Positions 41,941 to 51,633 of a stretch of 64,000 bases of DNA are shown here, in pieces. The notes beneath the pieces are model-generated. The model saw only the letters and a program-made list of their open reading frames with translations. It had not been told where the DNA came from and did not search any database. Numbering within the stretch: position 1 is the first letter of the stretch; each line of letters starts with the position of its first letter. Both the position numbers and the translations under genes were made by a program. Source of the stretch: Hephaestia caeni (lineage in GTDB: Bacteria > Pseudomonadota > Alphaproteobacteria > Sphingomonadales > Sphingomonadaceae); assembly GCF_003550065.1 (NCBI RefSeq), contig NZ_QXDC01000002.1, positions 1,484,260 to 1,548,259 on the forward strand, given 5' to 3'.

Positions 41941-43946
41941 GCCTCCTCCTCGCGCCGCGCCACGCGGCCTTCGCGCACCAGCCGCCCGAGCAGCGACAAC
42001 AGGCCCCCCAGCGCGATCAGCGCGCCGCCAAGCCAGATCAGCGTCACGAACGGCTTCCACCACAACCGCAATTGCCAGCGGCCCTGATCATCGGCTTGCC
42101 CGAGCACGGTATAAAGCTGTCCGTCGAGCCGCGTCGCGATCGCCGATTCGCTCGTCACCGTCGGCGGCGCGGAAAAGAAGCGCGATTGCGGGCGCAGCAC
42201 GAACGGCGCGCCTTCGCCGCGCCGCGCGACGAGCTTAGCCTCGAGCGCCGACCAATTGTCGCCGACGACGGGGCGGATTCCTTCCAGCGTCACGCTGAAC
42301 GGCCCGACGCGATGCGGCTCGCCGACGCGCGCGGCCACCAGCGTTTCCTTGGTGAACGCGCTATCGCACGCCATGCCCGCAAGGCTCACCGCGATCCCGA
42401 GATGCGCGATCACCATCCCCCAGGTGAACAGCGGCGTCCGCCCGAGCGCCCGGCCCCACAGCGGCGCCACGCTCGCCACCGCGAGCCCGGCCGCAAAGCC
42501 GAGGCCCAACAGCGGCAGCACCCGGATGCCGGGCACCGCCACCAGCACGATTCCCAGCACCGCGACCGTCACGATTCCCGGCACCGCCACCCGCCGCGCC
42601 ACCGCGCCAGCGCGGTCGCGCCGCCAGCGGATCAGCGGCCCCGCCGCCATCACCGCGACCAGGGCGAGCGCGATCGGCCCCGCGGTCTTGTCGAAAAACG
42701 GCGCGCCGACCGAAAGCTGCACCCCCATCCCCGCCGCGACGATCGGGTAAAGCGTCCCGATCAGCACGACCGCGAGGATCACCGACAGCAGCAGGTTGTT
42801 GATGACGAGCGCGCCCTCGCGGCTCACCGGCTCGAACGTCGCGCCCGCGCGGATCGTCCCCACCCGCAGCGCGAACAGCGCCAACGCCCCACCGATATAG
42901 AGCGTCAGCAGCGCAAGGATGAACTCGCCGCGCGTCGGATCGAGCGCAAAAGCATGCACGCTCGTCAACACCCCCGACCGGACGAGGAACGTCCCCACCA
43001 TCGACATCGAGAAGGCGACCACCGCGAGCATCACCGTCCACGCGCGCAGGCCGTCGCGCGTCGCCAGCACGGTCACCGAATGGAGCAGCGCGGTCGCCGC
43101 CAGCCACGGCATCAGCGACGCATTCTCCACCGGATCCCAGAACCACCAGCCGCCCCAGCCAAGCTCGTAATAGGCCCAATAACTGCCCGCAGTGATCCCC
43201 AGCGTCAGGAAAATCCACGCCCCCAGCACCCACGGCCGCATCGCCCGCGCGAATGCCGGCCCCACGTCGCGCGTCACCATCGCGCCGACCGCGAACGAAA
43301 ACGCCACCGACAGCCCGACATAGCCCGCGTAGAGCGTCGGCGGATGGAACGCCAAACCAGGGTCCTGCAACAGCGGATTGAGCCCGTTGCCGTCCGCCGG
43401 CGCCGGCAGCAGCCGCGCGAACGGGTTCGAGGAAAACAGCAGGAAGGCGTAGAAACCCAGCGCGATCGCGGCCTGCGCGCCCAATGTCGCGATCAGCGTC
43501 GCCGGCGGCAACCGCTTTTCGAGCAGCGCCACCGCCGCACCCGCCGCGCCCAGGATCGTCACCCACAGCAGCATCGAGCCTTCATGGTTGCCCCACGCGC
43601 CCGCGAATTTATACAGCCACGGCTTGGCGGTGTGGCTGTTCTGCGCGACCAGCAGGACGGACATATCGCTGCGCAGGAACAGCGCGATCAGCAACCCCAT
43701 CGCCAGCACTGCGAGAGCACCTTGCACCACCGCCACCGGCCGGACCGCCGCAAGAAGCTGATCCGCCACCCCCCGTTCTCCCGCGAAAGCGGGAGTCCAG
43801 GAGTCACGAGCGCCGTCCTCGGGGGCCTGGGCTCCTGCTTCCGCAGGAGCACGCGTCGCCCGCACGCCCATCGCCGCCAGCACGAGCTGCAACAGCGCCA
43901 GCGCTGCGGCGAACCACAAGGCGGCAAGACCGGCTTCGGCGATCAT
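41937..43946 (-). CDS. ccmF: cytochrome c heme lyase subunit CcmF (with repeat-encoded insertion)
   Basis: CcmF attaches heme to apocytochrome c at the periplasmic face. The 669-residue polytopic protein has the tryptophan-rich WGGWWFWDPVEN signature near residue 265 and the NSHTAKPWLYKFAGAWGNHEGS region near residue 105. Between membrane segments 1 and 2 (about residues 31-60) is a stretch, RAPAEAGAQ to WTPAFAGER, translated from a palindromic repeat and absent from usual CcmF sequences. The reading frame is intact, so the protein is probably functional. It overlaps ccmE and ccmG by four bases each. Confidence 0.95.
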   Translation of the reverse strand: MIAEAGLAALWFAAALALLQLVLAAMGVRATRAPAEAGAQAPEDGARDSWTPAFAGERGVADQLLAAVRPVAVVQGALAVLAMGLLIALFLRSDMSVLLVAQNSHTAKPWLYKFAGAWGNHEGSMLLWVTILGAAGAAVALLEKRLPPATLIATLGAQAAIALGFYAFLLFSSNPFARLLPAPADGNGLNPLLQDPGLAFHPPTLYAGYVGLSVAFSFAVGAMVTRDVGPAFARAMRPWVLGAWIFLTLGITAGSYWAYYELGWGGWWFWDPVENASLMPWLAATALLHSVTVLATRDGLRAWTVMLAVVAFSMSMVGTFLVRSGVLTSVHAFALDPTRGEFILALLTLYIGGALALFALRVGTIRAGATFEPVSREGALVINNLLLSVILAVVLIGTLYPIVAAGMGVQLSVGAPFFDKTAGPIALALVAVMAAGPLIRWRRDRAGAVARRVAVPGIVTVAVLGIVLVAVPGIRVLPLLGLGFAAGLAVASVAPLWGRALGRTPLFTWGMVIAHLGIAVSLAGMACDSAFTKETLVAARVGEPHRVGPFSVTLEGIRPVVGDNWSALEAKLVARRGEGAPFVLRPQSRFFSAPPTVTSESAIATRLDGQLYTVLGQADDQGRWQLRLWWKPFVTLIWLGGALIALGGLLSLLGRLVREGRVARREEEA
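43775..43853. repeat. palindromic repeat inserted in frame within ccmF
   Basis: GTTCTCCCGCGAAAGCGGGA followed by GTCCAGGA faces CCTGGGCTCCTGCTTCCGCA and GGAGCAC. It is the same family found in the gaps around ahpF and at 26.4 kb, here inside coding sequence. The element adds roughly 26 codons without a stop on the minus strand. Confidence 0.92.
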
Positions 43947-44377
43947 GGCTCGAGCGACTTGGTCTCGTGCATCGCTCCCGCGACCTGCGGCGGCATGTAC
44001 TTCTCGTCATGCTTGGCGAGCAGATTGTCGGCGACGAAGCTGCCGTCGGACTGGAACTGCCCTTCGGCGACCACGCCCGAATCCTCCTTGAACAGGTCGG
44101 GCACGACGCCGCGGAAACGCACCGGCACCTTGGCCACGCCATCGGTGACGACGAAGGCGATCGACACCCCGTCCGCCTGTCGCGCGATCGATCCCTTTTC
44201 GACCATCCCGCCCAGCCGCACATGCTTGCCGAGCGGCAGGCCGTCGCGCGCCACATCGCCCGGCGCATAGAAGAACGCCGCCTGATCCTTGAGCGCGGAG
44301 AGCGCGAGCCCGCTCGCGCCCAGCACCGCGACCAGCGCGAGCAGCACGAGCACCAGTCGCTGATGCTTGGCCTTCAT
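43943..44377 (-). CDS. ccmE: heme chaperone CcmE
   Basis: CcmE holds heme covalently on a His before handing it to CcmF. The 144-residue protein has an N-terminal anchor (LVLVLLALVAVLGASGLAL), an OB-fold, and the heme-binding His in LLAKHDEKYMPP near residue 124. It overlaps ccmD and ccmF by four bases. Confidence 0.96.
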   Translation of the reverse strand: MKAKHQRLVLVLLALVAVLGASGLALSALKDQAAFFYAPGDVARDGLPLGKHVRLGGMVEKGSIARQADGVSIAFVVTDGVAKVPVRFRGVVPDLFKEDSGVVAEGQFQSDGSFVADNLLAKHDEKYMPPQVAGAMHETKSLEP

Positions 44378-44499
44378 CGCCGCAGATCCTCGACCGCGCG
44401 TTCGGCCGTCACCATCGCGCGCCAGCTCGCCAGCGCGAGCACCGCTGCGGCGGTCAGCGTCACGCCGTAAGCGGCCGCGACGAAGCCCCAGTGGGTCAT
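44374..44499 (-). CDS. ccmD: heme exporter protein CcmD
   Basis: This 41-residue protein has one membrane helix (GFVAAAYGVTLTAAAVLALA) and a charged tail. It connects CcmC to CcmE. ATGA overlaps join it to ccmC upstream and ccmE downstream. A longer open frame runs back into ccmC and is not used. Confidence 0.9.
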   Translation of the reverse strand: MTHWGFVAAAYGVTLTAAAVLALASWRAMVTAERAVEDLRR

Positions 44500-45218
44500 A
44501 CCGCGAGCCGCCGCAATCGCGCCTCGACGCGCTGCGCCGCCACCAGTGCGCGCATTCGCATCAACACCACGCCCGCGAAGAACAGGCTCGCCCCCGCGAG
44601 CGTCCAGAACAGCGGCCACAGGATCGCCGAATCGATCGTCGAGCCGGTCAGCCCGATGCTCTGCCCCTGGTGCAACGTGTTCCACCAGGTGACCGAATAG
44701 CGGATGATCGGCAGCAGCACCGTGCCCGCAATCCCGAAGATCGCCGGAATACGCCCGTCGCCGCCGCGGTCATGATCGGCGCGCGCCAGCGCGATATAGG
44801 CGAGATAGACGAAGAACAGCAGCAGCATCGAGGTCAGCCGCCCGTCCCATTGCCACCACGTCCCCCAGGTCGGCCGTCCCCAGATCGATCCGGTAACGAG
44901 GCACAGCGCTGCGAACACCGCGCCCGGCACCGCGATCGCGCGCGCCGCGACGCTCGCCAGCGGATGCCGCCAGACGAGAAAGACGATGCTCGAAATCGCG
45001 ATCCCGCTCCAGCCGCCCATGCCGAGCCACGCGGTCGGCACATGGATATACATGATCCGCACCGTCTCGCCCTGAAGGTAATCGGGCGGCGTCCGCATCA
45101 GCCCGCCCCACGCGCCGACCGCGAACAGCGCGACGCCGAGCCATAACAGGATTGGCGTCAACGGCCGCGCGATCTTCAGGAACCGCGTCGGGTTGGCAAG
45201 GGCGTGGAGCACGGGCAC
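44496..45218 (-). CDS. ccmC: heme transporter/handler CcmC
   Basis: CcmC loads heme onto CcmE. The 240-residue protein has six membrane helices, the HVPTAWLGMGGWSG His block and the tryptophan-rich WGTWWQWDGRLT. The start is GTG; a second GTG two codons on is possible. It is the first ccm gene here: ccmA and ccmB, usually upstream, are missing and the preceding 313 bp are palindromic repeats. Confidence 0.94.
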   Translation of the reverse strand: MPVLHALANPTRFLKIARPLTPILLWLGVALFAVGAWGGLMRTPPDYLQGETVRIMYIHVPTAWLGMGGWSGIAISSIVFLVWRHPLASVAARAIAVPGAVFAALCLVTGSIWGRPTWGTWWQWDGRLTSMLLLFFVYLAYIALARADHDRGGDGRIPAIFGIAGTVLLPIIRYSVTWWNTLHQGQSIGLTGSTIDSAILWPLFWTLAGASLFFAGVVLMRMRALVAAQRVEARLRRLAV

Positions 45219-45261
45219 CGCCGATCGTTAGGGGATCGCCGAGCGCGAATCCACCATCACT

Positions 45262-45510
45262 TGCCGTCATGCTGAACTTGTTTCAGCATCCATTCTGCCG
45301 TTCGCATCGACGTTGCCCGCTGCACGATGGACCCTGAAACAAATTGGCGTTCATCCCCTTCGGATACGTAAGCGCCGAATTACCCCCTCTTCCCACCCCG
45401 GCGAAGGCCGGGCCCCAGGTGCGCGCCGCCCGATGCTGGACCCCGGCCTTCGCCGGGGTGGTGAATGAAAGTACGTATCTGAAGGGGATAGTCGCCAAAC
45501 AAGTTCAGGG
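45262..45510. repeat. nested palindromic repeats upstream of ccmC
   Basis: The 313-bp gap between ccmC and the dehydrogenase stop holds no gene. Outer arms 45332-45370 and 45472-45510 are inverted, 39 bp each, sharing CCCCTTCGGATACGTA with one mismatch. Within them lies a perfect inner pair CACCCCGGCGAAGGCCGG (45394 on) and CCCCGGCCTTCGCCGGGGTG (45441-45460). Left of these, GCTGAACTTGTTTCAGC forms a third hairpin. Two repeat families appear to be stacked. Confidence 0.9.
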
Positions 45511-45531
45511 CGACGGAGTCGAGGGTGATTC

Positions 45532-46584
45532 CTACCCCCGCCCGATCAGCCGCTCGGCGATCGCGTCGGCGACCTCGGACGCCGGCCGGCCGGCGCGCAG
45601 GCTTTCGTCCCACACCTCGGTCAGCCGTTCGGGAATTTTGTCGATCCGCGCCATCACCTCGGCCTCGTCGCCATGTCCCAGATATTCGAGCCCGACGTTG
45701 ATGATCCCGCCCGCGTTGATCACATAATCGGGCGCATAGAGAATGCCGCGCTCGAACAACCGCTGGCCGTCGGCAATCGTCGCGAGCTGGTTGTTGGCGC
45801 CCCCCGCGATCACCGTGGTCCTGAGCCGGGGAATCGTCCGCTCGGTCAGGATCGCACCCAGCGCGTTGGGGCTGACGATATCGGCCTCCAGCGCCAGCAC
45901 CTCGGCGGCGTCGACCGTCTCCGCGCCCAATTCTTCGGCAAGCGCCATCGCCTTGTCGGCGTCGACGTCGGCAAGCGTCAGCCTCGCCCCGTCCTTCGCG
46001 AGCAGCCGCGCCAGCCCGCCACCGACCGAGCCGACGCCCTGGATCGCGACATGAACCCCCTTCATGTCGTCCGCGCCGAGCCCACGCTTGGCGGCCGCCT
46101 TGACGCCCAGATAGATGCCGCGCGCGGTATACGGCCCCGGATCGCCGCCCGCGGCACCGCTCGCGACTGGCAGGCCGGAGACGTACCGCGTCTCACCGGC
46201 GATCACCTTCATCCGCGCTTCGGACATGCCGACATCCTCGGCGGTCACGTAACGCCCGCCGAGCGAATCGACCGCGCGCCCGAACGCCTTCAACTGCGCC
46301 TCGCTGATCGTCTCGCCCGGCCTGGCTGCCAGCACCACGCCCTTGCCGCCGCCGAGCGCCAGCCCCGCCATCGCATTCTTGAAGCTCATCCCGCGCGACA
46401 ATCGCAGCGCATCGGTGATCGCATCGTCCGAATCGGCATAATGCCAGAAGCGCACGCCGCCTGCCGCCGGGCCGAGCGCGGTCGAATGGATCGCGATGAT
46501 CGCGCTCAGCCCCGAGGCCGGATCGGTGAACAGGTGAACGCCTTCGTGCGCATCGAAATCGGGGAAGCCCCAGCTCGCGGTCAT
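45532..46584 (-). CDS. Glu/Leu/Phe/Val dehydrogenase family amino-acid dehydrogenase
   Basis: The NAD-dependent enzyme oxidatively deaminates a branched-chain or aromatic amino acid. The 350-residue length fits leucine/phenylalanine dehydrogenase. The catalytic Lys is in GLALGGGKGVV near residue 78, TAEDVGMS follows, and the NAD motif is AIQGVGSVGGGLA near 180. Bacillus-type leucine dehydrogenase is the closest model by length. The frame is open 35 codons upstream into the tRNA-His region, which is not used. Confidence 0.92.
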   Translation of the reverse strand: MTASWGFPDFDAHEGVHLFTDPASGLSAIIAIHSTALGPAAGGVRFWHYADSDDAITDALRLSRGMSFKNAMAGLALGGGKGVVLAARPGETISEAQLKAFGRAVDSLGGRYVTAEDVGMSEARMKVIAGETRYVSGLPVASGAAGGDPGPYTARGIYLGVKAAAKRGLGADDMKGVHVAIQGVGSVGGGLARLLAKDGARLTLADVDADKAMALAEELGAETVDAAEVLALEADIVSPNALGAILTERTIPRLRTTVIAGGANNQLATIADGQRLFERGILYAPDYVINAGGIINVGLEYLGHGDEAEVMARIDKIPERLTEVWDESLRAGRPASEVADAIAERLIGRG

Positions 46585-46646
46585 GGCTCTCCTTCGATGG
46601 GGCCTTCGACGGGGCGGCAATCGGCGACGCCGACCCTGAGCGATAA

Positions 46647-46723
46647 TGGGGCGACCGACGGGACTTGAACCCGCAACTTCCGGCATCACAAGCCGGCGCT
46701 CTAACCAATTGAACTACGGTCGC
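46647..46723 (-). tRNA. tRNA-His (anticodon GTG)
   Basis: Reading the minus strand gives a full cloverleaf: acceptor GCGACCG/CGGTCGC, D-arm TAGTTCAATTGGTTAGAG, anticodon loop TTGTGAT closed by CCGGC/GCCGG, and TtC arm GCGGGTTCAAGTCCCG. The base before position 1 is G (46724) facing discriminator C, the histidine-specific G-1:C73 pair. CCA is encoded. Confidence 0.97.
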
Positions 46724-46893
46724 CGTGATCGCGTGGCCCCTAGCGGCGCGACCGCCCCAGCGTCAAGCGCCACGCACCCTGCCCGCGTCGATCCTCCCCC
46801 GCAAGGGGAGGTGGCACGAGACCACGCGCCTCATGCTCCCCGATACCCGCATCGGCGCTGGCGATCGATCGCGAATTTTGGCACAGATGGCGC

Positions 46894-47586
46894 ATGTCCA
46901 CGCCGCCCGCCCGCGTCGCCGATCCCGGCTCCGGCCTGCCCGCCGATCACGTCCTCGAAACGCTGCGCGCCCAGCCCGCGATCCAGCGCGTTCCGACCCC
47001 CAAACTGACGCTGTTCGCCAGGCGCGGCTTTCTCGATCCCGAAACCTGCGCCGCGGTGATCGACCGGATCGACGCCCGCCGCCGTCCCTCGACGATCGCC
47101 GACGCCAACGGCGACACTGCGTTTCGCACCAGCGAGACGTGCGATCTCGATTCGGCCGATCCGGTGATCGATCGCGTCGAGGCGCTGATCTCGGCGTTCA
47201 CCGGGCTCGATCGCGCGTACGGCGAGCCGGTCCAGGGGCAGCGCTACGCGGTCGGCCAGGAATTCAAGGCGCACACCGATTATTTCGAGCCCGGCGGCGA
47301 GGACTATAAGATCCATTGCCGCCACACCGGCAACCGTACCTGGACGGTGATGATCTACCTGAACCAGCCCGGTGCCGGGGGCGCCACCCGCTTCAAGGCG
47401 ATCGACAAGACCATCCAGCCCGAAACCGGCAAGCTGCTCGCCTGGAACAACCGCCGGCCCGACGGTCTGCTCAATCCGGCCACGCTCCATCACGGGATGA
47501 AGGTGCGCAGCGGCACCAAGTACATCATCACCAAATGGTTCCGCGAACGCCCCTGGCCCCGCCCGCGCACCGAACCCGACGCCTGA
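46894..47586 (+). CDS. prolyl 4-hydroxylase-like 2OG-Fe(II) dioxygenase
   Basis: The 230-residue double-stranded beta-helix enzyme couples 2-oxoglutarate and O2 to hydroxylation. Iron ligands are HTD in EFKAHTDYFEP near residue 128 and the distal His in TLHHGMKV near 200; the 2OG-binding Lys is likely in SGTKYIITKW. The closest family is bacterial prolyl 4-hydroxylase alpha-like protein. The target is unknown. No strong Shine-Dalgarno precedes the ATG. Confidence 0.9.
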   Translation: MSTPPARVADPGSGLPADHVLETLRAQPAIQRVPTPKLTLFARRGFLDPETCAAVIDRIDARRRPSTIADANGDTAFRTSETCDLDSADPVIDRVEALISAFTGLDRAYGEPVQGQRYAVGQEFKAHTDYFEPGGEDYKIHCRHTGNRTWTVMIYLNQPGAGGATRFKAIDKTIQPETGKLLAWNNRRPDGLLNPATLHHGMKVRSGTKYIITKWFRERPWPRPRTEPDA

Positions 47587-47620
47587 GCGCGTTTCGGATG
47601 CGCCTGTCGGCGCATTGCGG

Positions 47621-47696
47621 CGCCGATCCGCTCCTCACCCGGCCACCTATAGAATACTGCCGTTGGGAGGCCGGGTGGGGAGCGGGCCAGCACCGC
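47621..47696. repeat. GC-rich palindromic repeat, degenerate copy
   Basis: CCGATCCGCTCCTCACCCGG and GGCCACC on the left face GGAGGCCGGGTGGGGAGCGG and GCCAGCACCGC on the right. It is an eroded member of the family whose perfect copy is at 3577-3657. It lies 35 bp after the dioxygenase gene. Confidence 0.85.
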
Positions 47697-47769
47697 TTCG
47701 AAAACCACGGCTGATCGTCGTTGAGGCACAGCTAAGCCACATCATCGTCCATCCGATCGCCCGATGTGC

Positions 47770-47941
47770 TAGAGTGCGATGACTTTAGGTTGATCCGTTC
47801 GCCCTGAGCTTGTCGAAGGGCCGTTCTGCGATGGGCTCGTTAATCGCTTGCGCCATGAAGTGCGGTGCTTCGACAACCCCGGATCAAGTCCGGGGACGAA
47901 CGGGTTTGGGGAGCGGTTCGACTTAAAATCATCAGGCTCTA
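47770..47941. repeat. MITE-like element with 27-bp imperfect terminal inverted repeats
   Basis: TAGAGTGCGATGACTTTAGG at 47770 and the inverted ACTTAAAATCATCAGGCTCT ending 47941 match at 20 of 27 positions over the full termini. Inside are a REP-like unit (TTCGCCCTGAGCTTGTCGAA), its partner GTGCTTCGACAA and a CCCCGGATCAAGTCCGGGG palindrome. No coding capacity is seen. The left 100 bp match the element after the SDR gene, which lacks the right terminus. The remainder of the 464-bp gap shows nothing else. Confidence 0.75.
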
Positions 47942-48050
47942 ATGGAAATCGATCGCGCGCCGCGGGGGCGCGTCAGCGGGCATCGGGGGCGTCGCAGGAG
48001 AGACATCCGATGGCCGCATACCGGCGCCTTCACCACCGCGGGCCGCGGCC

Positions 48051-48236
48051 ATGATCACATTGCTCGTGCTCGATGCCGCGCGCGATTGCCTGCGCCGCCC
48101 CCACGATCCGCCGAACTGCATCTGCCGCGCGCCCAGGCATCATGCCGGTCCGCACGAATATGTCCCCGTCGATATGGTCGTCGTCACCGGCGAAGACGCG
48201 GCCGAACCCAGGCTCGAACAGCCGGTCGCCGACTGA
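48051..48236 (+). CDS. small hypothetical protein, 61 residues
   Basis: The frame encodes MITLLVLDAARDCLRRPHDP followed by three Cys and several His, ending VVVTGEDAAEPRLEQPVAD. It has no recognised domain. It is ten bases upstream of the next small gene, which has a strong Shine-Dalgarno overlapping its end, so a two-gene unit is possible. Without homologues it remains a weak call. Confidence 0.4.
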   Translation: MITLLVLDAARDCLRRPHDPPNCICRAPRHHAGPHEYVPVDMVVVTGEDAAEPRLEQPVAD

Positions 48237-48246
48237 GGAGACGTCC

Positions 48247-48384
48247 ATGCCCGACGACCCTCCGGTCCATCTGACGGCGCGGCAGGCGCGTGGCGGCACC
48301 ATCATCCTGCGCACGCGCCGCCGGCGGCTGATCTTCATCGCCGGGCTGGTAGCGCTGGCGCTCGTCGCGGTGGCAATCGTTTAG
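48247..48384 (+). CDS. small single-pass membrane protein, 45 residues
   Basis: The short protein has a polar N-terminus (MPDDPPVHLTARQARGG), an Arg cluster (RTRRRR) and one C-terminal helix (LIFIAGLVALALVAVAIV). It is thus a tail-anchored or N-in single-pass protein. GAGGAG lies six bases before the ATG. Similar short Pro/Asp-starting membrane proteins are common in sphingomonads. Function unknown. Confidence 0.65.
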   Translation: MPDDPPVHLTARQARGGTIILRTRRRRLIFIAGLVALALVAVAIV

Positions 48385-48419
48385 AACACGGGCCATCAGC
48401 ACACGAGTGTCAGACCCCG

Positions 48420-48442
48420 ACCCGTTCGCCCTGAGCTTGTCC
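48420..48442. repeat. partial REP-like unit
   Basis: CCCGTTCGCCCTGAGCTTGT is one half of the family seen at 1.09, 47.8 and 62.6 kb. It has no partner half before tRNA-Val. Confidence 0.7.
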
Positions 48443-48516
48443 GATCCGACGCAACCGGCTTCCAAAATCAAAGGCTCCGAACCAACTGGAAAATCCAGTC
48501 AATTCGAAGCCTTGGA

Positions 48517-48591
48517 TGGTGGGCGCGGCTGGGATTGAACCAGCGACCCCTGCGGTGTGAACACAGTGCTCTACCACTGAGCTACGCGCCC
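48517..48591 (-). tRNA. tRNA-Val (anticodon CAC)
   Basis: The minus strand reads acceptor GGGCGCG/CGCGCCC, D-arm TAGCTCAGTGGTAGAGCA, anticodon loop TTCACAC between CTGTG and CGCAG (one T-G wobble), and TtC arm GCTGGTTCAATCCCAGC. The discriminator is A and CCA is encoded. It decodes GTG codons. Confidence 0.96.
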
Positions 48592-48600
48592 GAAACGACA

Positions 48601-48624
48601 AAGCGGCGGATCACGCCGCCGCTT
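48601..48624 (-). terminator. terminator downstream of the HU gene
   Basis: AAGCGGCGG pairs with CCGCCGCTT across six bases. In the minus direction it is followed by TGTCGTTTC, just before tRNA-Val. It lies about 70 bp after the HU stop. Confidence 0.65.
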
Positions 48625-48692
48625 CGCGTTCGCAGCCCTTTAGCAGGCGGCCGGCACTTGTCCAGACCGCCTGCCAATGGCGTAACGGTCTT

Positions 48693-48965
48693 TTAGTTGA
48701 CCGCGTCCTTCAGGCCCTTGCCCGCCTTGAACTTGGGCTGGGTCGATGCCTTGATCGTCATCGGCTCGCCGGTGCGCGGATTGCGGCCCGTCGATGCCTT
48801 GCGCTTCGAAACCGAGAAGGTGCCGAAGCCGACCAGGCGAACCTCGTCGCCCTTCTTGAGCGCACCCGAAATCGAATCGAACACGGCCTCGACCGCTTTG
48901 CTGGCGTCGCCTTTGCCGAGACCCGACGCATCGGCCACGGCGCCGATCAGTTCTTGCTTGTTCAT
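48693..48965 (-). CDS. hup: DNA-binding protein HU
   Basis: The 90-residue nucleoid protein bends DNA as a dimer. It has the HU blocks MNKQELIGAVADASGL, GFGTFSVSKRKASTGRNP (beta-arm with the intercalating Pro) and ending GKGLKDAVN. It follows lon, a conserved arrangement in proteobacteria. The gap to lon is 142 bp. Confidence 0.97.
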   Translation of the reverse strand: MNKQELIGAVADASGLGKGDASKAVEAVFDSISGALKKGDEVRLVGFGTFSVSKRKASTGRNPRTGEPMTIKASTQPKFKAGKGLKDAVN

Positions 48966-49107
48966 TCCCTGGGAACCCCCGTTTGATGGTCAAAAAAGGA
49001 ATCGCGGCCTAAGCCGGTGGCGCAGTAAGGCCATTCGACCGGCCCGAGTCAAAGGGAAATCGCCGGAATCCGGGGCAAGTCGTCCCAAATTCCGGTGATT
49101 ATGCCGC

Positions 49108-51501
<2,394 letters not shown>

Positions 51502-51540
51502 GAACACTCCAATGGCGCCCGACCGGGGCGCTCCTCGCCG

Positions 51541-51575
51541 CTTATATGGGAAGCGTGCTGCCGCCATCAATCGCC
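51541..51575 (-). promoter_or_regulatory. candidate lon promoter (sigma-32/RpoH-like)
   Basis: On the minus strand ATTGAT is followed after 15 bp by CCCATATAAG. That resembles the alphaproteobacterial RpoH -10 (CCTATNTNNG) with a weak -35. Heat-shock control of lon would fit family practice. The same 132-bp divergent gap must also hold the M1 peptidase promoter. Confidence 0.35.
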
Positions 51576-51633
51576 TGCTGGACTTCATCCCCACGCGGAA
51601 GCCATAAAGGCCGACATATCAAAGGGGGGACCG

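Noticed and set aside
43775..43853. Frameshift or pseudogene in ccmF caused by the repeat
   Set aside because: The insertion keeps frame, has no stop and the rest of CcmF is complete.
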